64,000 nt of DNA from NCBI GenBank assembly GCA_020161395.1, contig JAIUOE010000003.1:186001-250000 (forward strand), given 5' to 3'. Of the stretch, positions 43,992 to 53,142 are shown in pieces. The translations under genes and the position numbers were made by a program. Source of the stretch: Bacteroidota bacterium (GTDB taxonomy: Bacteria; Bacteroidota; Ignavibacteria; Ignavibacteriales; Ignavibacteriaceae). Under the pieces are notes generated by a model, which made no database searches, was not told where the DNA came from, and saw only the letters and a list, made by a program, of their open reading frames with translations. The first letter of the stretch is position 1, and each line of letters opens with the position of its first letter.

Positions 43992-44996
43992 TCAGGGGTT
44001 CAATATTTCTTTTTTTCCGGTAAGTTCAGATGAAACAAGCTCAGCAAGACCTTCCACGAAAGTTTTTGAGTCGTTCAATCCTGTCATTACTATGTAATTT
44101 TCAATTTTAGCCTCTTCAGCATTATGCCGGTACTCGATGTCCAGTTCGAATGATGTCTCAACATGATCGGAGACAAAACTTATCGGGACAACAAGCACAT
44201 CCTTCACTCCCTTGCTTCCAAGTTCCATTAGTTTGTCGTCAGTCGCCGGTTCCAGCCATTTTACGGGACCTACCTTACTCTGAAACGAAAGATGATACAT
44301 GTGGGAATAACTGCGCAGTTTCATCACCGTCTCCATGGTGTTTCGAATTTCACCGCTGTACGGGTCACCTTTTTTTACGAGACTGACGGGGGTGCCGTGT
44401 GCACTGAAAAGAATATTCACCATATTCCTTCGTTCTTCTGGAAATTTGAGAAGACACTCATCGATTCGCTCATTAATGGCTTTCACATAAAGAGGCTGGT
44501 TGTAGTAGTTTCTGATATAAGCAACCCGGGACATGTCGCCCTTGTACACCCGTTTCCACTCATTGAATGATGAACCGGTTGTCGTGATGGAGTAATGCGG
44601 GTAGAGGGGAAGCAGTATAACCTTGTCATAGTTTCCTGCAGCAACTTTTTGTGCTGTCTCTGCCGTCAGTGGATTCCAGTAACGCATTGCAGTGAACACA
44701 TCTATCGAAAAAGATAATTCTCCTTCTTTAGTAGAATGAAGTTCCCTCAGCCTCGCTTCGAGCATCGATCTTTGAAGTTCTGTCCACTCGTTTATAGGTG
44801 ACTTTCCACCGATCAAATGGTACTCTTCCGCAACCTTTGGGGCTCTCCTCTTCGAAATAATCTTTGCGAAAAGCTTCTGCCCAAAAGGAAGATTGAATAT
44901 ATCGGGATCGCTAAACAGATTGCGAAGAAACGGTTCTATCGCATCCATGGAGTCGGGACCACCCAGATTCATTATTACAACAGCTATCTTGTTCAT
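43992..44996 (-). CDS. hemH: Ferrochelatase
   Basis: A 334-residue ferrochelatase, which inserts Fe2+ into protoporphyrin IX. Landmarks are VVIMNLGGPDS at the start, SAHGTPVSLVKKGDPY containing the catalytic His, and VPISFVSDHVETSFELDIEY with the second conserved His and acidic residues. Length is normal. It lies 38 bp after hemN and 1 bp before hemY. Confidence 0.95.
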   Translation of the reverse strand: MNKIAVVIMNLGGPDSMDAIEPFLRNLFSDPDIFNLPFGQKLFAKIISKRRAPKVAEEYHLIGGKSPINEWTELQRSMLEARLRELHSTKEGELSFSIDVFTAMRYWNPLTAETAQKVAAGNYDKVILLPLYPHYSITTTGSSFNEWKRVYKGDMSRVAYIRNYYNQPLYVKAINERIDECLLKFPEERRNMVNILFSAHGTPVSLVKKGDPYSGEIRNTMETVMKLRSYSHMYHLSFQSKVGPVKWLEPATDDKLMELGSKGVKDVLVVPISFVSDHVETSFELDIEYRHNAEEAKIENYIVMTGLNDSKTFVEGLAELVSSELTGKKEILNP

Positions 44997-45034
44997 ATTT
45001 TTCAGTTCCTGATCACTTTCATCAATGTATTTGC

Positions 45035-46417
45035 TTATACCGTCCTTGAATATCTTCCCTGGTCTTCTTTTCGTTCGATGAAACCGTCAAATTTCATGGC
45101 AATGTTTCTAATAAGGAGTCTGCCTTTGTTCGAAACCTGAAGTCCGTCATCATTAATTGTGAGGAGACCATCCTCTTCCATCCCTTTCAGGTTTTGAAGT
45201 GAGGAGGCAAAATACTCTTTGAAATTTATTTTGAATTCCTTTTCAAAGTTTGAAAACTGCAGTTCAAAGTCACACATCACTTTTGTAATGACTTCCCTTC
45301 TCAGGAGGTCGTCGTCTGTCAGATAGATGCCTTTGTGAACAGGCAGTTTTTCATCATTCAAAGCATCAAAATATTCTTTTTCCTTCTTGAGGTTCTGGGC
45401 ATACACCCTTCCGATCTGACTGATGCTTGTAATTCCAAATGCATAAAGATCGGCACCGGCATTGGTACTGTATCCCTGGAAATTTCTGTGAAGCTTTTTG
45501 TCTCTCAGTGCAACTACCATCTCGTCTGTTGGCTTGGCAAAGTGATCCATTCCAATAAACACATAACCGGCTTTCACAAGTTCTTCAATGGTCTGTTGTA
45601 GTATCTCAAGTTTTACTTCCGGTTTCGGGAGATCTTCCTGCTTTATGAGACCCATGTGTTTTTTCATCCAGGGGACATGTGCATAGTTGAAAACGGCGAT
45701 TCTGTCGGGAGAAATGTCTATGACCGCCCTGACAGTCTTGAGAAAATCTTCTTTGGTCTGAAACGGGAGACCGTAAATCAGATCAAGGTTGATGCTTGAA
45801 AATCCAAGCTCTCTCACCCAGTCAACTACCTGCCGCGTCATGCTTTCAGGTTGAATCCTGTTAACGGCTTTCTGTACTTCGGGAGTGAAATCCTGTACCC
45901 CCATTGAAATCCTGTTGAAACCACCGCTTCTTAACGCCTCGAGGTGGGCTCTCTCAAGTCCTCTCGGGTCAATCTCACATCCGGCTTCGATTGAAGGATC
46001 AATCTTGAAAGAAGTATTAATGTAGGAAACGAGGTCAAATATTTCATCGGGATCCAGATGTGTTGGTGTCCCACCGCCCCAGTGCAACTGGGTCACAGGT
46101 CTGTCCACATCGAGATAAGTTCTCAGGAGGTCGATCTCGTTCTTGACATATTTTATGTACTCTTTTATCCTGTCTCTGTTCCGTGTGATAATCATGTTAC
46201 AACCGCAGAAATAGCAGAGAGTATCGCAGAACGGGAGGTGATAGTAGAGAGAAAGTGGTGGCTTTACCGCCGCAGTATTTGTCTTTACTATCTCATCGAG
46301 GTAATTGTCTGCAGTGAATCCCTCATGAAAGTGAGGAGCAGTCGGGTAGCTGGTATAGCGTGGTCCCGGCTGGTCATATTTTTTTATAAGGTCTATGTCA
46401 AAATCGAGTTCAAACAT
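45035..46417 (-). CDS. hemN: Oxygen-independent coproporphyrinogen III dehydrogenase
   Basis: A 460-residue radical-SAM enzyme that decarboxylates coproporphyrinogen III to protoporphyrinogen IX without O2. The iron-sulfur motif CxxxCxxC is C64, C68, C71 within YYHLPFCDTLCYFCGC, and the extra Cys typical of true HemN (C73) is present, which separates it from HemW. GGGTPTHL and the C-terminal HemN domain are seen. It lies 11 bp after hemE. Confidence 0.95.
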   Translation of the reverse strand: MFELDFDIDLIKKYDQPGPRYTSYPTAPHFHEGFTADNYLDEIVKTNTAAVKPPLSLYYHLPFCDTLCYFCGCNMIITRNRDRIKEYIKYVKNEIDLLRTYLDVDRPVTQLHWGGGTPTHLDPDEIFDLVSYINTSFKIDPSIEAGCEIDPRGLERAHLEALRSGGFNRISMGVQDFTPEVQKAVNRIQPESMTRQVVDWVRELGFSSINLDLIYGLPFQTKEDFLKTVRAVIDISPDRIAVFNYAHVPWMKKHMGLIKQEDLPKPEVKLEILQQTIEELVKAGYVFIGMDHFAKPTDEMVVALRDKKLHRNFQGYSTNAGADLYAFGITSISQIGRVYAQNLKKEKEYFDALNDEKLPVHKGIYLTDDDLLRREVITKVMCDFELQFSNFEKEFKINFKEYFASSLQNLKGMEEDGLLTINDDGLQVSNKGRLLIRNIAMKFDGFIERKEDQGRYSRTV

Positions 46418-46428
46418 TGTAAGTCCAA

Positions 46429-47475
46429 TCAGTTATGATATTTATGGCTGTCGCTCTTAATAAAATCAACAAGAGTCTTAAGATTTTCAGGTTTTACATC
46501 CGGAAGAATTCCATGCCCCAGATTGAAGATGTGACGGTGACCTGAATCAAGGGATGCCAGAATTTTATCAGCTTCATCCCTGATGGTTTGTTTGGGTGCG
46601 TAAAGAATTGTCGGGTCCATGTTTCCCTGAACAACTGCACGGTCACCGATTTCTCTTTTTACTGCTGCGAGATCAACCGTCCAGTCGAAACTGTAACCAT
46701 CAGCACCGAGTTCTGCCAGTTTTGAAAAATTATAATTCACTCCCTTGGCAAATACAATTACGGGAGCATGAGGTTTCAACTCATCGACAATTCTTTTGAT
46801 GTATGGCTTCGAGAATTCTTCAAACTGCGATGGTGAGAGAATGCTTCCCCAGGTGTCAAAAACCTGGACAGCATCGGCTCCCGCGGCAACTTTTGCTTTA
46901 AGATATCCAATGATTACATTTGTCAGCATGTCGAGTATCTTGTGGGCTGATTTTCTCTCATTGTAAACAAATTCTTTGATTTTACTGAAGTTCTTGGATC
47001 CTTTCCCTTCAACCATGTATGTAAGGAGTGTCCAGGGTGCGCCGGAAAATCCGATAAGGGGTACTCTGCCGTCAAGTTCTTTTACTGTGAGGGAAACAGC
47101 ATCCATAACATATTTCAGTTTGTCGATCGGGTCGAATTCAGAAATGCGTGCAAGGTCGGCAGAATTTCTTATCGGGCTCGGAAAAACGGGTCCCGTCCCT
47201 TCATTCATAATAAATTCAAGCCCCATCGCTTCAGGAATTACAAGAATGTCTGAAAAAATAATTGCAACATCAACCCCGATTATGTCAACAGGCTGAATCG
47301 TCACTTCTGCAGCAAGTTCAGGAGTTTTACACATGGTTATGAAATCGGCTTTTTCACGAACAGCGCGATACTCGGGAAGGTATCTTCCTGCCTGCCTCAT
47401 AACCCATATGGGAGTTCTTTCGGTTTTTTCACCTTTAAGGGTGCGAAGAAAGAGATCATTCTTAAATATTTTCAA
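46429..47475 (-). CDS. hemE: Uroporphyrinogen decarboxylase
   Basis: A 348-residue HemE that removes four carboxyl groups from uroporphyrinogen III. The signature PIWVMRQAGRYLPEYR and GFSGAPWTLLTYMVEG are intact, as are IIFSDILVIPEAMG and the catalytic Asp in that segment. It overlaps the end of hemD by 14 bp. Confidence 0.95.
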   Translation of the reverse strand: MKIFKNDLFLRTLKGEKTERTPIWVMRQAGRYLPEYRAVREKADFITMCKTPELAAEVTIQPVDIIGVDVAIIFSDILVIPEAMGLEFIMNEGTGPVFPSPIRNSADLARISEFDPIDKLKYVMDAVSLTVKELDGRVPLIGFSGAPWTLLTYMVEGKGSKNFSKIKEFVYNERKSAHKILDMLTNVIIGYLKAKVAAGADAVQVFDTWGSILSPSQFEEFSKPYIKRIVDELKPHAPVIVFAKGVNYNFSKLAELGADGYSFDWTVDLAAVKREIGDRAVVQGNMDPTILYAPKQTIRDEADKILASLDSGHRHIFNLGHGILPDVKPENLKTLVDFIKSDSHKYHN

Positions 47476-48265
47476 ATTTATTCTCCAAAATTTTATTTTT
47501 CAATTCTATCAGTAAAGTTTCCATGGTATAGACGGAGGGAACAAGAAAAACCGTATATCCGCTCTTTTCTATTACTTCGGCAGTCACATCCCCTATTGCA
47601 CAGGCAGGGTACAGTTTCAGTGCCTGATCGGCGAATACACCTAACACCTTCACAAAATTCTTAAAGGTTGAAGGGCTGGTAAAGATCAGGTAGTCGGGCG
47701 CAAAATGTGTCAAATATTCCCTGATTGACTGATATTCGTGTTGAAACGGGGGATCGTTTTTATAAACAATCACTCTTTCCACTTCCGCTCCCATCTCTTC
47801 CAGATTGTCTGCAAGTGATTCCTTCGAAAGATTACCGACGGGCAAAAGGATCTTTTTATTCCCGATGCTCGCCTTGCCAAAAAATTCCACCAGTCCGTCC
47901 GCCGTGAATGTTGCTGGGATTATCACTTCATTTTCGGGAAAATATTCCAAGACCTTTTTTGCAGTTTTTTCTCCAACACAAGCGATGGAAAGAGACTTAA
48001 AATCTGACAGGCTTATTCCAAGTTTATCCATTATCTGAATTGTGGAATAAAGTGCATGCACCGAAGTGAAGATTATTATCTCAAACTCCCCCGTTCGGGA
48101 AATAGCGTCGAGAGATGTTTCATTGATCACGGGAGTCATTCTAATCAACGGGATGTTTCTTCCATCAAACCCGTGCTTTAGAAAAAGCTCGAGTGTTTCA
48201 TCAGACTCTGATTCAGCCCTGAAGGAAATAACGAATGGTTTTCTCTCACCCATATTGAAAGCCAA
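47462..48265 (-). CDS. hemD: Uroporphyrinogen-III synthase
   Basis: A 267-residue HemD, which closes and inverts ring D of hydroxymethylbilane. The family is poorly conserved; the two-domain alternation, the segment IIFTSVHAL, and YLIFTSPSTFKNF support it, together with position between hemC and hemE. The start shown is a TTG two bases after the hemC stop, with AGGA upstream; an ATG four codons later is the alternative. Confidence 0.87.
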   Translation of the reverse strand: MAFNMGERKPFVISFRAESESDETLELFLKHGFDGRNIPLIRMTPVINETSLDAISRTGEFEIIIFTSVHALYSTIQIMDKLGISLSDFKSLSIACVGEKTAKKVLEYFPENEVIIPATFTADGLVEFFGKASIGNKKILLPVGNLSKESLADNLEEMGAEVERVIVYKNDPPFQHEYQSIREYLTHFAPDYLIFTSPSTFKNFVKVLGVFADQALKLYPACAIGDVTAEVIEKSGYTVFLVPSVYTMETLLIELKNKILENKFENI

Positions 48266-48267
48266 TT

Positions 48268-49194
48268 TCAGGAGATCCTGTCGATTGTGGCAATTATTTC
48301 TTTTCCACCATCATCAAACATGTCTTTGGCAAGTCCGATACCGAGTTCCTCAGCTTCATATTTGCTGCCTCTTACATATCCTCTCATCGCCTGAGTACCA
48401 TCAATCGTTCCGATATACGCCTTAAGGAAAAGTCCGTTAGGTTTTGTGATGGCATGGGCAGCGATCGGCACCTGACATCCTCCTTCAAGCTGACGGAGGA
48501 ACGCTCTTTCGGCAGAAACCGCGGCAAAGATATTATTATCGTGCAGGCAATCGACTATTTTCATCGATTCTACATCATCTTCACGGGTCTGAAGCCCGAG
48601 TGCACCCTGACCGACTGCGGGTAGCATCAAATCAATCGGAATGATCGATGAGATATGTTCTTCAAGTCCGAGTCTCTCAACTCCTGCTCTTGCAAGAATA
48701 ATTGCATCCCAGTCACTGTCCAGAAACTTTTGAATTCTGGTTGGTACATTCCCTCTTAGCTCGGCAACTTTAAGATCGGGTCTTAAATTAAGAAGCTGAC
48801 TCCTTCTTCTAAGTGATCCTGTAGCTACAGTTCCGTTTTCAGGAAGTGAATCTATTGTCGTCCCTTTTTTCCGGGCAATCAACACATCGTTTACATCATG
48901 TCTTTTTGAAACAGCAGCGAGGGCGAGTCCCTTCGGCATGTTTGTTTCCAGATCCTTCAGAGAGTGTACGGCGAGGTCGACCTGTCCTTCGAGAAGAGCT
49001 GTTTCAAGTTCCTTCGTAAAAAGTCCCTTGTCACCAATTTTTGAGAGGGCAACATCGAGAATTTTGTCTCCCTTGGTGTTTATGTGGATAACCTCCACTT
49101 CAATACCCGGGTGATGTCTCATCAACTCTGATTTTACATGTTCAGTCTGCCATAAGGCAAGCTTGCTTTGTCTTGTTCCAATTCTAATTTTCAT
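48268..49194 (-). CDS. hemC: Porphobilinogen deaminase (hydroxymethylbilane synthase)
   Basis: A 308-residue HemC that links four porphobilinogens. The dipyrromethane cofactor is carried by C240 (LEGGCQVPI), the catalytic Asp is D81 in HSLKDLET, and the start KIRIGTRQSKLALWQ is typical. It lies 22 bp after hemA. Confidence 0.95.
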   Translation of the reverse strand: MKIRIGTRQSKLALWQTEHVKSELMRHHPGIEVEVIHINTKGDKILDVALSKIGDKGLFTKELETALLEGQVDLAVHSLKDLETNMPKGLALAAVSKRHDVNDVLIARKKGTTIDSLPENGTVATGSLRRRSQLLNLRPDLKVAELRGNVPTRIQKFLDSDWDAIILARAGVERLGLEEHISSIIPIDLMLPAVGQGALGLQTREDDVESMKIVDCLHDNNIFAAVSAERAFLRQLEGGCQVPIAAHAITKPNGLFLKAYIGTIDGTQAMRGYVRGSKYEAEELGIGLAKDMFDDGGKEIIATIDRIS

Positions 49195-49216
49195 AAAAAA
49201 ACAGTATCTCTATTTA

Positions 49217-50503
49217 TTAATCTTTTTTGATTTCTTCGTTAATGCCCTGCGGTTCAAACAGACTTGAGATAACCGAAGTGTAGTTCGCCACTTCCTGATA
49301 GTTCAGACCGCTTTCCGCCACCTGTCTCAGCCTGATTGTCGGATTATGAAGCAGTCGCCCGACGAGTCTCTTTGTCATGTCATCAAGTTTCTTGAGGTCA
49401 TCTTCATGAATTTTGTGCCGTATTTTTTCAATCTCTTCCTGTCTGATATCCTCGAAGAAGTCACGGATTTTTTTGATTGTCGGTATTACTTCAAGGGTGT
49501 TGTACCAGCTAAAAAGATTCTGCATCTCTTCAATTATAATATTCTCGACGGCAGGAATCTCTTTTTCCCGCCTCTTGATGTTCTGGTCGATTATCTTCCC
49601 AAGGGAATCGATATCATTATAAAACACACCGTCAAGTTTTGCAACTGAAGGGTCAATGTCTCTCGGCAGTGCCAGGTCCATCAGACAGACGGGAGTTCCC
49701 CTTCTTTTCTTGACAATCGCTTTAACCTCGTCAAGATTTATTATTATTCCGGGAGCGGAGGTAGCAGAAACAATTATATCGAAATTGTGAAGATTCTCCT
49801 TGAGGTTTTCGAACGGAACTATTTCACCATAGACTTTTCTTGCGAGTTCCTCGGCACGGGAAAGGGTTCTGTTGGCAATTGCTATTTTCCCAATCCCTTT
49901 GTCTTTCAAGTGAACTGCAGCCAGCTCCCCGGTTTCGCCTGCACCTATTACAATGGCTGATTTGTTTTCGAACGAGGAAAAAATCTTTTCGACAACCTGA
50001 ATCGCTGCATAACTCACTGATACCGCACCTTCACCAATTGCGGTTTCGGATATGCTTCTCTTCCCTACTTTAACAGCGGTATCAAAAATTCTCCGCATTA
50101 CCGTTCCCGCAAAATTCATGTCAATTGCGAGTTGGAAAGCCTCTTTCATCTGGCCGTGTATCTGACTGTCACCAAGGATCAAAGAATCGATACCCGATGT
50201 GACACTAAACAGATGTTTGACTGCGCCGCATGAGAAAAAATTGAGGAAATTCTTGTTCGAGAGCCCGTCCACTTTTTTGAAGTCAAGAAGAGCATCCTGA
50301 ATTTTTGCTATATTCAGGTCGTTCTCGACGGGTAAACCGAATATCTCAGTACGGTTACAGGTGGATATTACAAATCCGTCAGTAAGATATTCTCTTCTGA
50401 GGACATCCATGAACTCGGTTATCTCGTTCTTCGAAAGGTGTAGTGCCTCTCTCTGTTCGATGGATGCTGTATGATGATTTATTGAAGTACCAATCAGGTT
50501 CAT
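49217..50503 (-). CDS. hemA: Glutamyl-tRNA reductase
   Basis: A 428-residue GluTR, the first committed step of the C5 route to 5-aminolevulinate. The nucleophile is C49 in STCNRTEIFG; the NADPH domain carries VIGAGETGELAA, and the C-terminal dimerisation helices are present. hemL and hemB, also needed, are not in this window. It follows hemX by 33 bp. Confidence 0.95.
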   Translation of the reverse strand: MNLIGTSINHHTASIEQREALHLSKNEITEFMDVLRREYLTDGFVISTCNRTEIFGLPVENDLNIAKIQDALLDFKKVDGLSNKNFLNFFSCGAVKHLFSVTSGIDSLILGDSQIHGQMKEAFQLAIDMNFAGTVMRRIFDTAVKVGKRSISETAIGEGAVSVSYAAIQVVEKIFSSFENKSAIVIGAGETGELAAVHLKDKGIGKIAIANRTLSRAEELARKVYGEIVPFENLKENLHNFDIIVSATSAPGIIINLDEVKAIVKKRRGTPVCLMDLALPRDIDPSVAKLDGVFYNDIDSLGKIIDQNIKRREKEIPAVENIIIEEMQNLFSWYNTLEVIPTIKKIRDFFEDIRQEEIEKIRHKIHEDDLKKLDDMTKRLVGRLLHNPTIRLRQVAESGLNYQEVANYTSVISSLFEPQGINEEIKKD

Positions 50504-50536
50504 ATTGAATCTCCGGTCAAACCGGGAATAAAATTT

Positions 50537-51364
50537 TTATTTGTTAAATTGATGGAAACTTGAACCCAGAATACCGGTGATCCCAAGTGCTATGATTGCC
50601 GCTACAAAACCGGTGATCGAGTAGATCATGAATTTTTTACCATAAAGTCCGGTCGTAAAACGGGTTACAATTCCGATGCCATAGATGAGCCAAACTGCTC
50701 CCGTAGAGAGGAGTTTTGGATCCAGCAGGCTAAAATTCGGGAACGCCACAGGTAACCAGATTGTTCCAATCAGTATGGCGATGGTAAGCAGGGCAAATCC
50801 GACAAAAACTGAATTTACCGCAAGTTTTTCGAGCATTTCAAGACTCGGGAGACGGTTGAATATCAACCCGAACTGATTTAACTTGATCTTTTTGTACTGC
50901 ACCGTAAATAAAATTGCATACACAGCCGAAATGGTTATGGCTGCATATCCAAAAAGTGCCGATATCACATGAAGCCCAAGCAGTCTGTTCTTCAAAACCG
51001 CCGGAACATCAATCAGATCCTGTATGAACAGTGACGATATGGTTTGAAAAACGAGCGAAAACAGTATAATAAAAGAACCTGTCGCTCTGATATCTGAGGA
51101 AAGTTCTATCAAAAAATAGGAAAAGGCGACCGAACAGGCCAGAACCGTGAATATTTCAAACTTTGTTGTTATCGGCGGATGGTCAAAATGAATGGTCCAT
51201 AAAAGAAGATATACAGTGTGAATGATCAGAGTTACGAATAAAAATATCCTCTTCACATTGTGCAATACGGGTTTATCTTTGAAAAAATCGACAAGATAAA
51301 CAAAAAATATCACAGCATATAGGAGCGGAAGAGAATAATTTAGCAGGTGAATGGTCTCAAGCAT
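50537..51364 (-). CDS. hemX: HemX/CcsA-like membrane protein
   Basis: A 275-residue protein with about eight transmembrane helices, of the cytochrome c assembly (CcsA/HemX) family. It lacks a clear WWD haem-handling motif, as do HemX proteins, which are encoded before hemA and in Bacillus influence GluTR level. It is the first gene of the haem operon; the 193-bp region upstream is AT-rich and should hold the promoter, but I cannot place it. A role in haem delivery for cytochrome c maturation is the alternative. Confidence 0.82.
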   Translation of the reverse strand: MLETIHLLNYSLPLLYAVIFFVYLVDFFKDKPVLHNVKRIFLFVTLIIHTVYLLLWTIHFDHPPITTKFEIFTVLACSVAFSYFLIELSSDIRATGSFIILFSLVFQTISSLFIQDLIDVPAVLKNRLLGLHVISALFGYAAITISAVYAILFTVQYKKIKLNQFGLIFNRLPSLEMLEKLAVNSVFVGFALLTIAILIGTIWLPVAFPNFSLLDPKLLSTGAVWLIYGIGIVTRFTTGLYGKKFMIYSITGFVAAIIALGITGILGSSFHQFNK

Positions 51365-51557
51365 TGTATGTTTGCCGGGCTTAAAAAATATTTATTTGTA
51401 CTGACAAATATACGAAAAAAACCTTTTATTTGGGTTTGTTCTTATACTGTCATTTATTAAATTTGTGGACATTTTCTTAAATTATTTTTTTAATTTAGCA
51501 TCTAAAATAACTTATAATTTTTTAAATATCATAACCAAAAAGAGAACCGGAAGTACA

Positions 51558-52298
51558 ATGAAAAAAACAATCCTGGCATTAGTTACCATAGCCTTCATTT
51601 TCGCTGGCTGTGGCGGCAAAGAAACACCAAAAACCCCTGCTAACAGCAAAGAAGCTGTGCCTGTTGCAGTTAGAGGCGGAGAAATCCTCGAAATCATCCA
51701 GACCTCAGCCTACACTTATATGAGAGTAAAAGAGGAATCAGGCGAAATTTGGATCGCTGTCCAGAAAGTGGACGCAAAAGTCGGCGAAAACCTTTATTTT
51801 ACACAGTCAATGGAAATGAAAAATTTCGAAGGCAAGGAAGCCGGAAAAACTTTTGAAAGCATCCTTTTCGTAAATGATCCTGCCAAAGACAAAGCATCCT
51901 TCGGCGGTCAAGTCGGAAATGCAACTGAACTGCCGGCTGACTTCAAACACCCTGAAAAAGAAACCGCTCCACAGGAAGCTGTAAAAGTTGAAAAAGCTCC
52001 CGGTGGCGTTACCGTTGCCGAAGTCTTTTCCAAAAAGAATGAACTGAAAAATAAATCAGTCAAGTTGAGAGGAAAAGTAATGAAAGTAAACGCCGGAATT
52101 ATGAACACCAACTGGATTCATATTCAGGATGGAACCGCCGCCGGAAAAGAATACGATCTTACCATCACCTCCGGTGAAGTTCCTGAAGTTGGACAAACTG
52201 TCCTTATCGAAGGAAAGGTTTCTGTAGATAAGGATTTTGGCGCCGGCTACAAATATGATGTGATTATCGAAGAAGCAAAAATTCTCGAGAAAAAATAG
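51558..52298 (+). CDS. Lipoprotein with C-terminal OB-fold domain
   Basis: A 246-residue lipoprotein. The start is set at 51558 because GGAAG precedes it and it begins the signal peptide MKKTILALVTIAFIFAGC; 31 more residues upstream would mask the signal. Residues about 40-125 form one beta-rich domain; residues about 160-246 match the tRNA_anti-like OB-fold (VKLRGKVMKVN, IHIQDGT, VLIEGKV). Similar exported OB-fold proteins occur in many bacteria without known function. It is divergent from the haem operon and ends at a clear terminator. Confidence 0.82.
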   Translation: MKKTILALVTIAFIFAGCGGKETPKTPANSKEAVPVAVRGGEILEIIQTSAYTYMRVKEESGEIWIAVQKVDAKVGENLYFTQSMEMKNFEGKEAGKTFESILFVNDPAKDKASFGGQVGNATELPADFKHPEKETAPQEAVKVEKAPGGVTVAEVFSKKNELKNKSVKLRGKVMKVNAGIMNTNWIHIQDGTAAGKEYDLTITSGEVPEVGQTVLIEGKVSVDKDFGAGYKYDVIIEEAKILEKK

Positions 52299-52340
52299 TC
52301 AGGTCTCAAAGCTTTAGCAGCATCTTAATCTGAATTTTGT

Positions 52341-52373
52341 GAGGCTGTTTCGATAGCAATATCAAGCAGCCTC
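52341..52373 (+). terminator. Rho-independent terminator
   Basis: GAGGCTG at 52341-52347 pairs with CAGCCTC at 52367-52373, followed by TTTTTG. It ends the plus-strand lipoprotein gene. The stem belongs to the same AGGCTG family as those at 18331, 22707 and 54097. Confidence 0.8.
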
Positions 52374-52395
52374 TTTTTGTTTTAAATGCCGGTAA

Positions 52396-53022
52396 TTATT
52401 CCATCCCGAGTTCCTGTTTGATTCTGGCTATCTCCTCTTTGAGTGTCTCCACTTCCAGCCTTAACAATCTCACCTCATCTTCGATCAGGGGTCTGAACCC
52501 GATGCCCATCGAATCTTCATTTTTCTGAATTTCAGGCTGCCCGTAGAAAAGATGCAGGTATTTCAATCCTCTTCCCCGCGTTCCGGGGACCACAGAGCAA
52601 AGAGGATCCTCCCTCGAAGATAGTTTTGCCACTGTCTCTTCCACTGCCGTCAGATCAATGAAGTCATATATTCTTTCGCATCTGTTTTTTATCTCTCCGG
52701 AGGTTTGTGCCCCCCGCAACATCAGGATACAAAGGACAGCTTCTTCGGGAAGCGACACTGAAAGTTGCTCTGTCAGCAGTTCCCTGTACTTGGGCACTTT
52801 GATCCCTGCTCCTGTAACCCGAATTACAAGTCTTTTTTCTCGAAGCTGCTCGATACATTTTTCGATTTGATCCTCCGAATACTCAGTTACGGGATCCCGG
52901 TTGCTTTTCTGATTACATGCATTGGATATTGCGTTCAAACTCATCGGATAATATTCCGGAGTTGTATGCTTTTTCTCGATAAGTGCACCAAGAATTCTGA
53001 CTTCGATTGCTGAAAGTAACAT
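52396..53022 (-). CDS. yceH: YceH-family (DUF480) winged-helix protein
   Basis: A 208-residue YceH-family protein with two winged-helix domains. Signature parts are LSAIEVRILGALIEKKHTTPEYYPMSLNA (only partly quoted family block, residues 3-31), NQKSNRDPV, and MLRGAQTSGEIKNR. The C-terminal 35 residues form a coiled coil rich in Glu and Leu. The molecular function of the family is not established. It is convergent with the lipoprotein gene and divergent from 53143. Confidence 0.9.
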   Translation of the reverse strand: MLLSAIEVRILGALIEKKHTTPEYYPMSLNAISNACNQKSNRDPVTEYSEDQIEKCIEQLREKRLVIRVTGAGIKVPKYRELLTEQLSVSLPEEAVLCILMLRGAQTSGEIKNRCERIYDFIDLTAVEETVAKLSSREDPLCSVVPGTRGRGLKYLHLFYGQPEIQKNEDSMGIGFRPLIEDEVRLLRLEVETLKEEIARIKQELGME

Positions 53023-53142
53023 TCTCTTTTTTCTTTTTGTTTGACTTTTAAAGTTAAGGAGTTTTCGTAAATTACGGATTGATTTTTTCTGATTAATCCT
53101 TTTTTAAAACTTATTCGACTAATAGAGAAAAGAGACTTCTGC

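Noticed and set aside
51465-51557. Upstream start for the OB-fold lipoprotein
   Set aside because: The extra 31 residues precede a complete lipoprotein signal peptide and have no ribosome site; 51558 is preferred.
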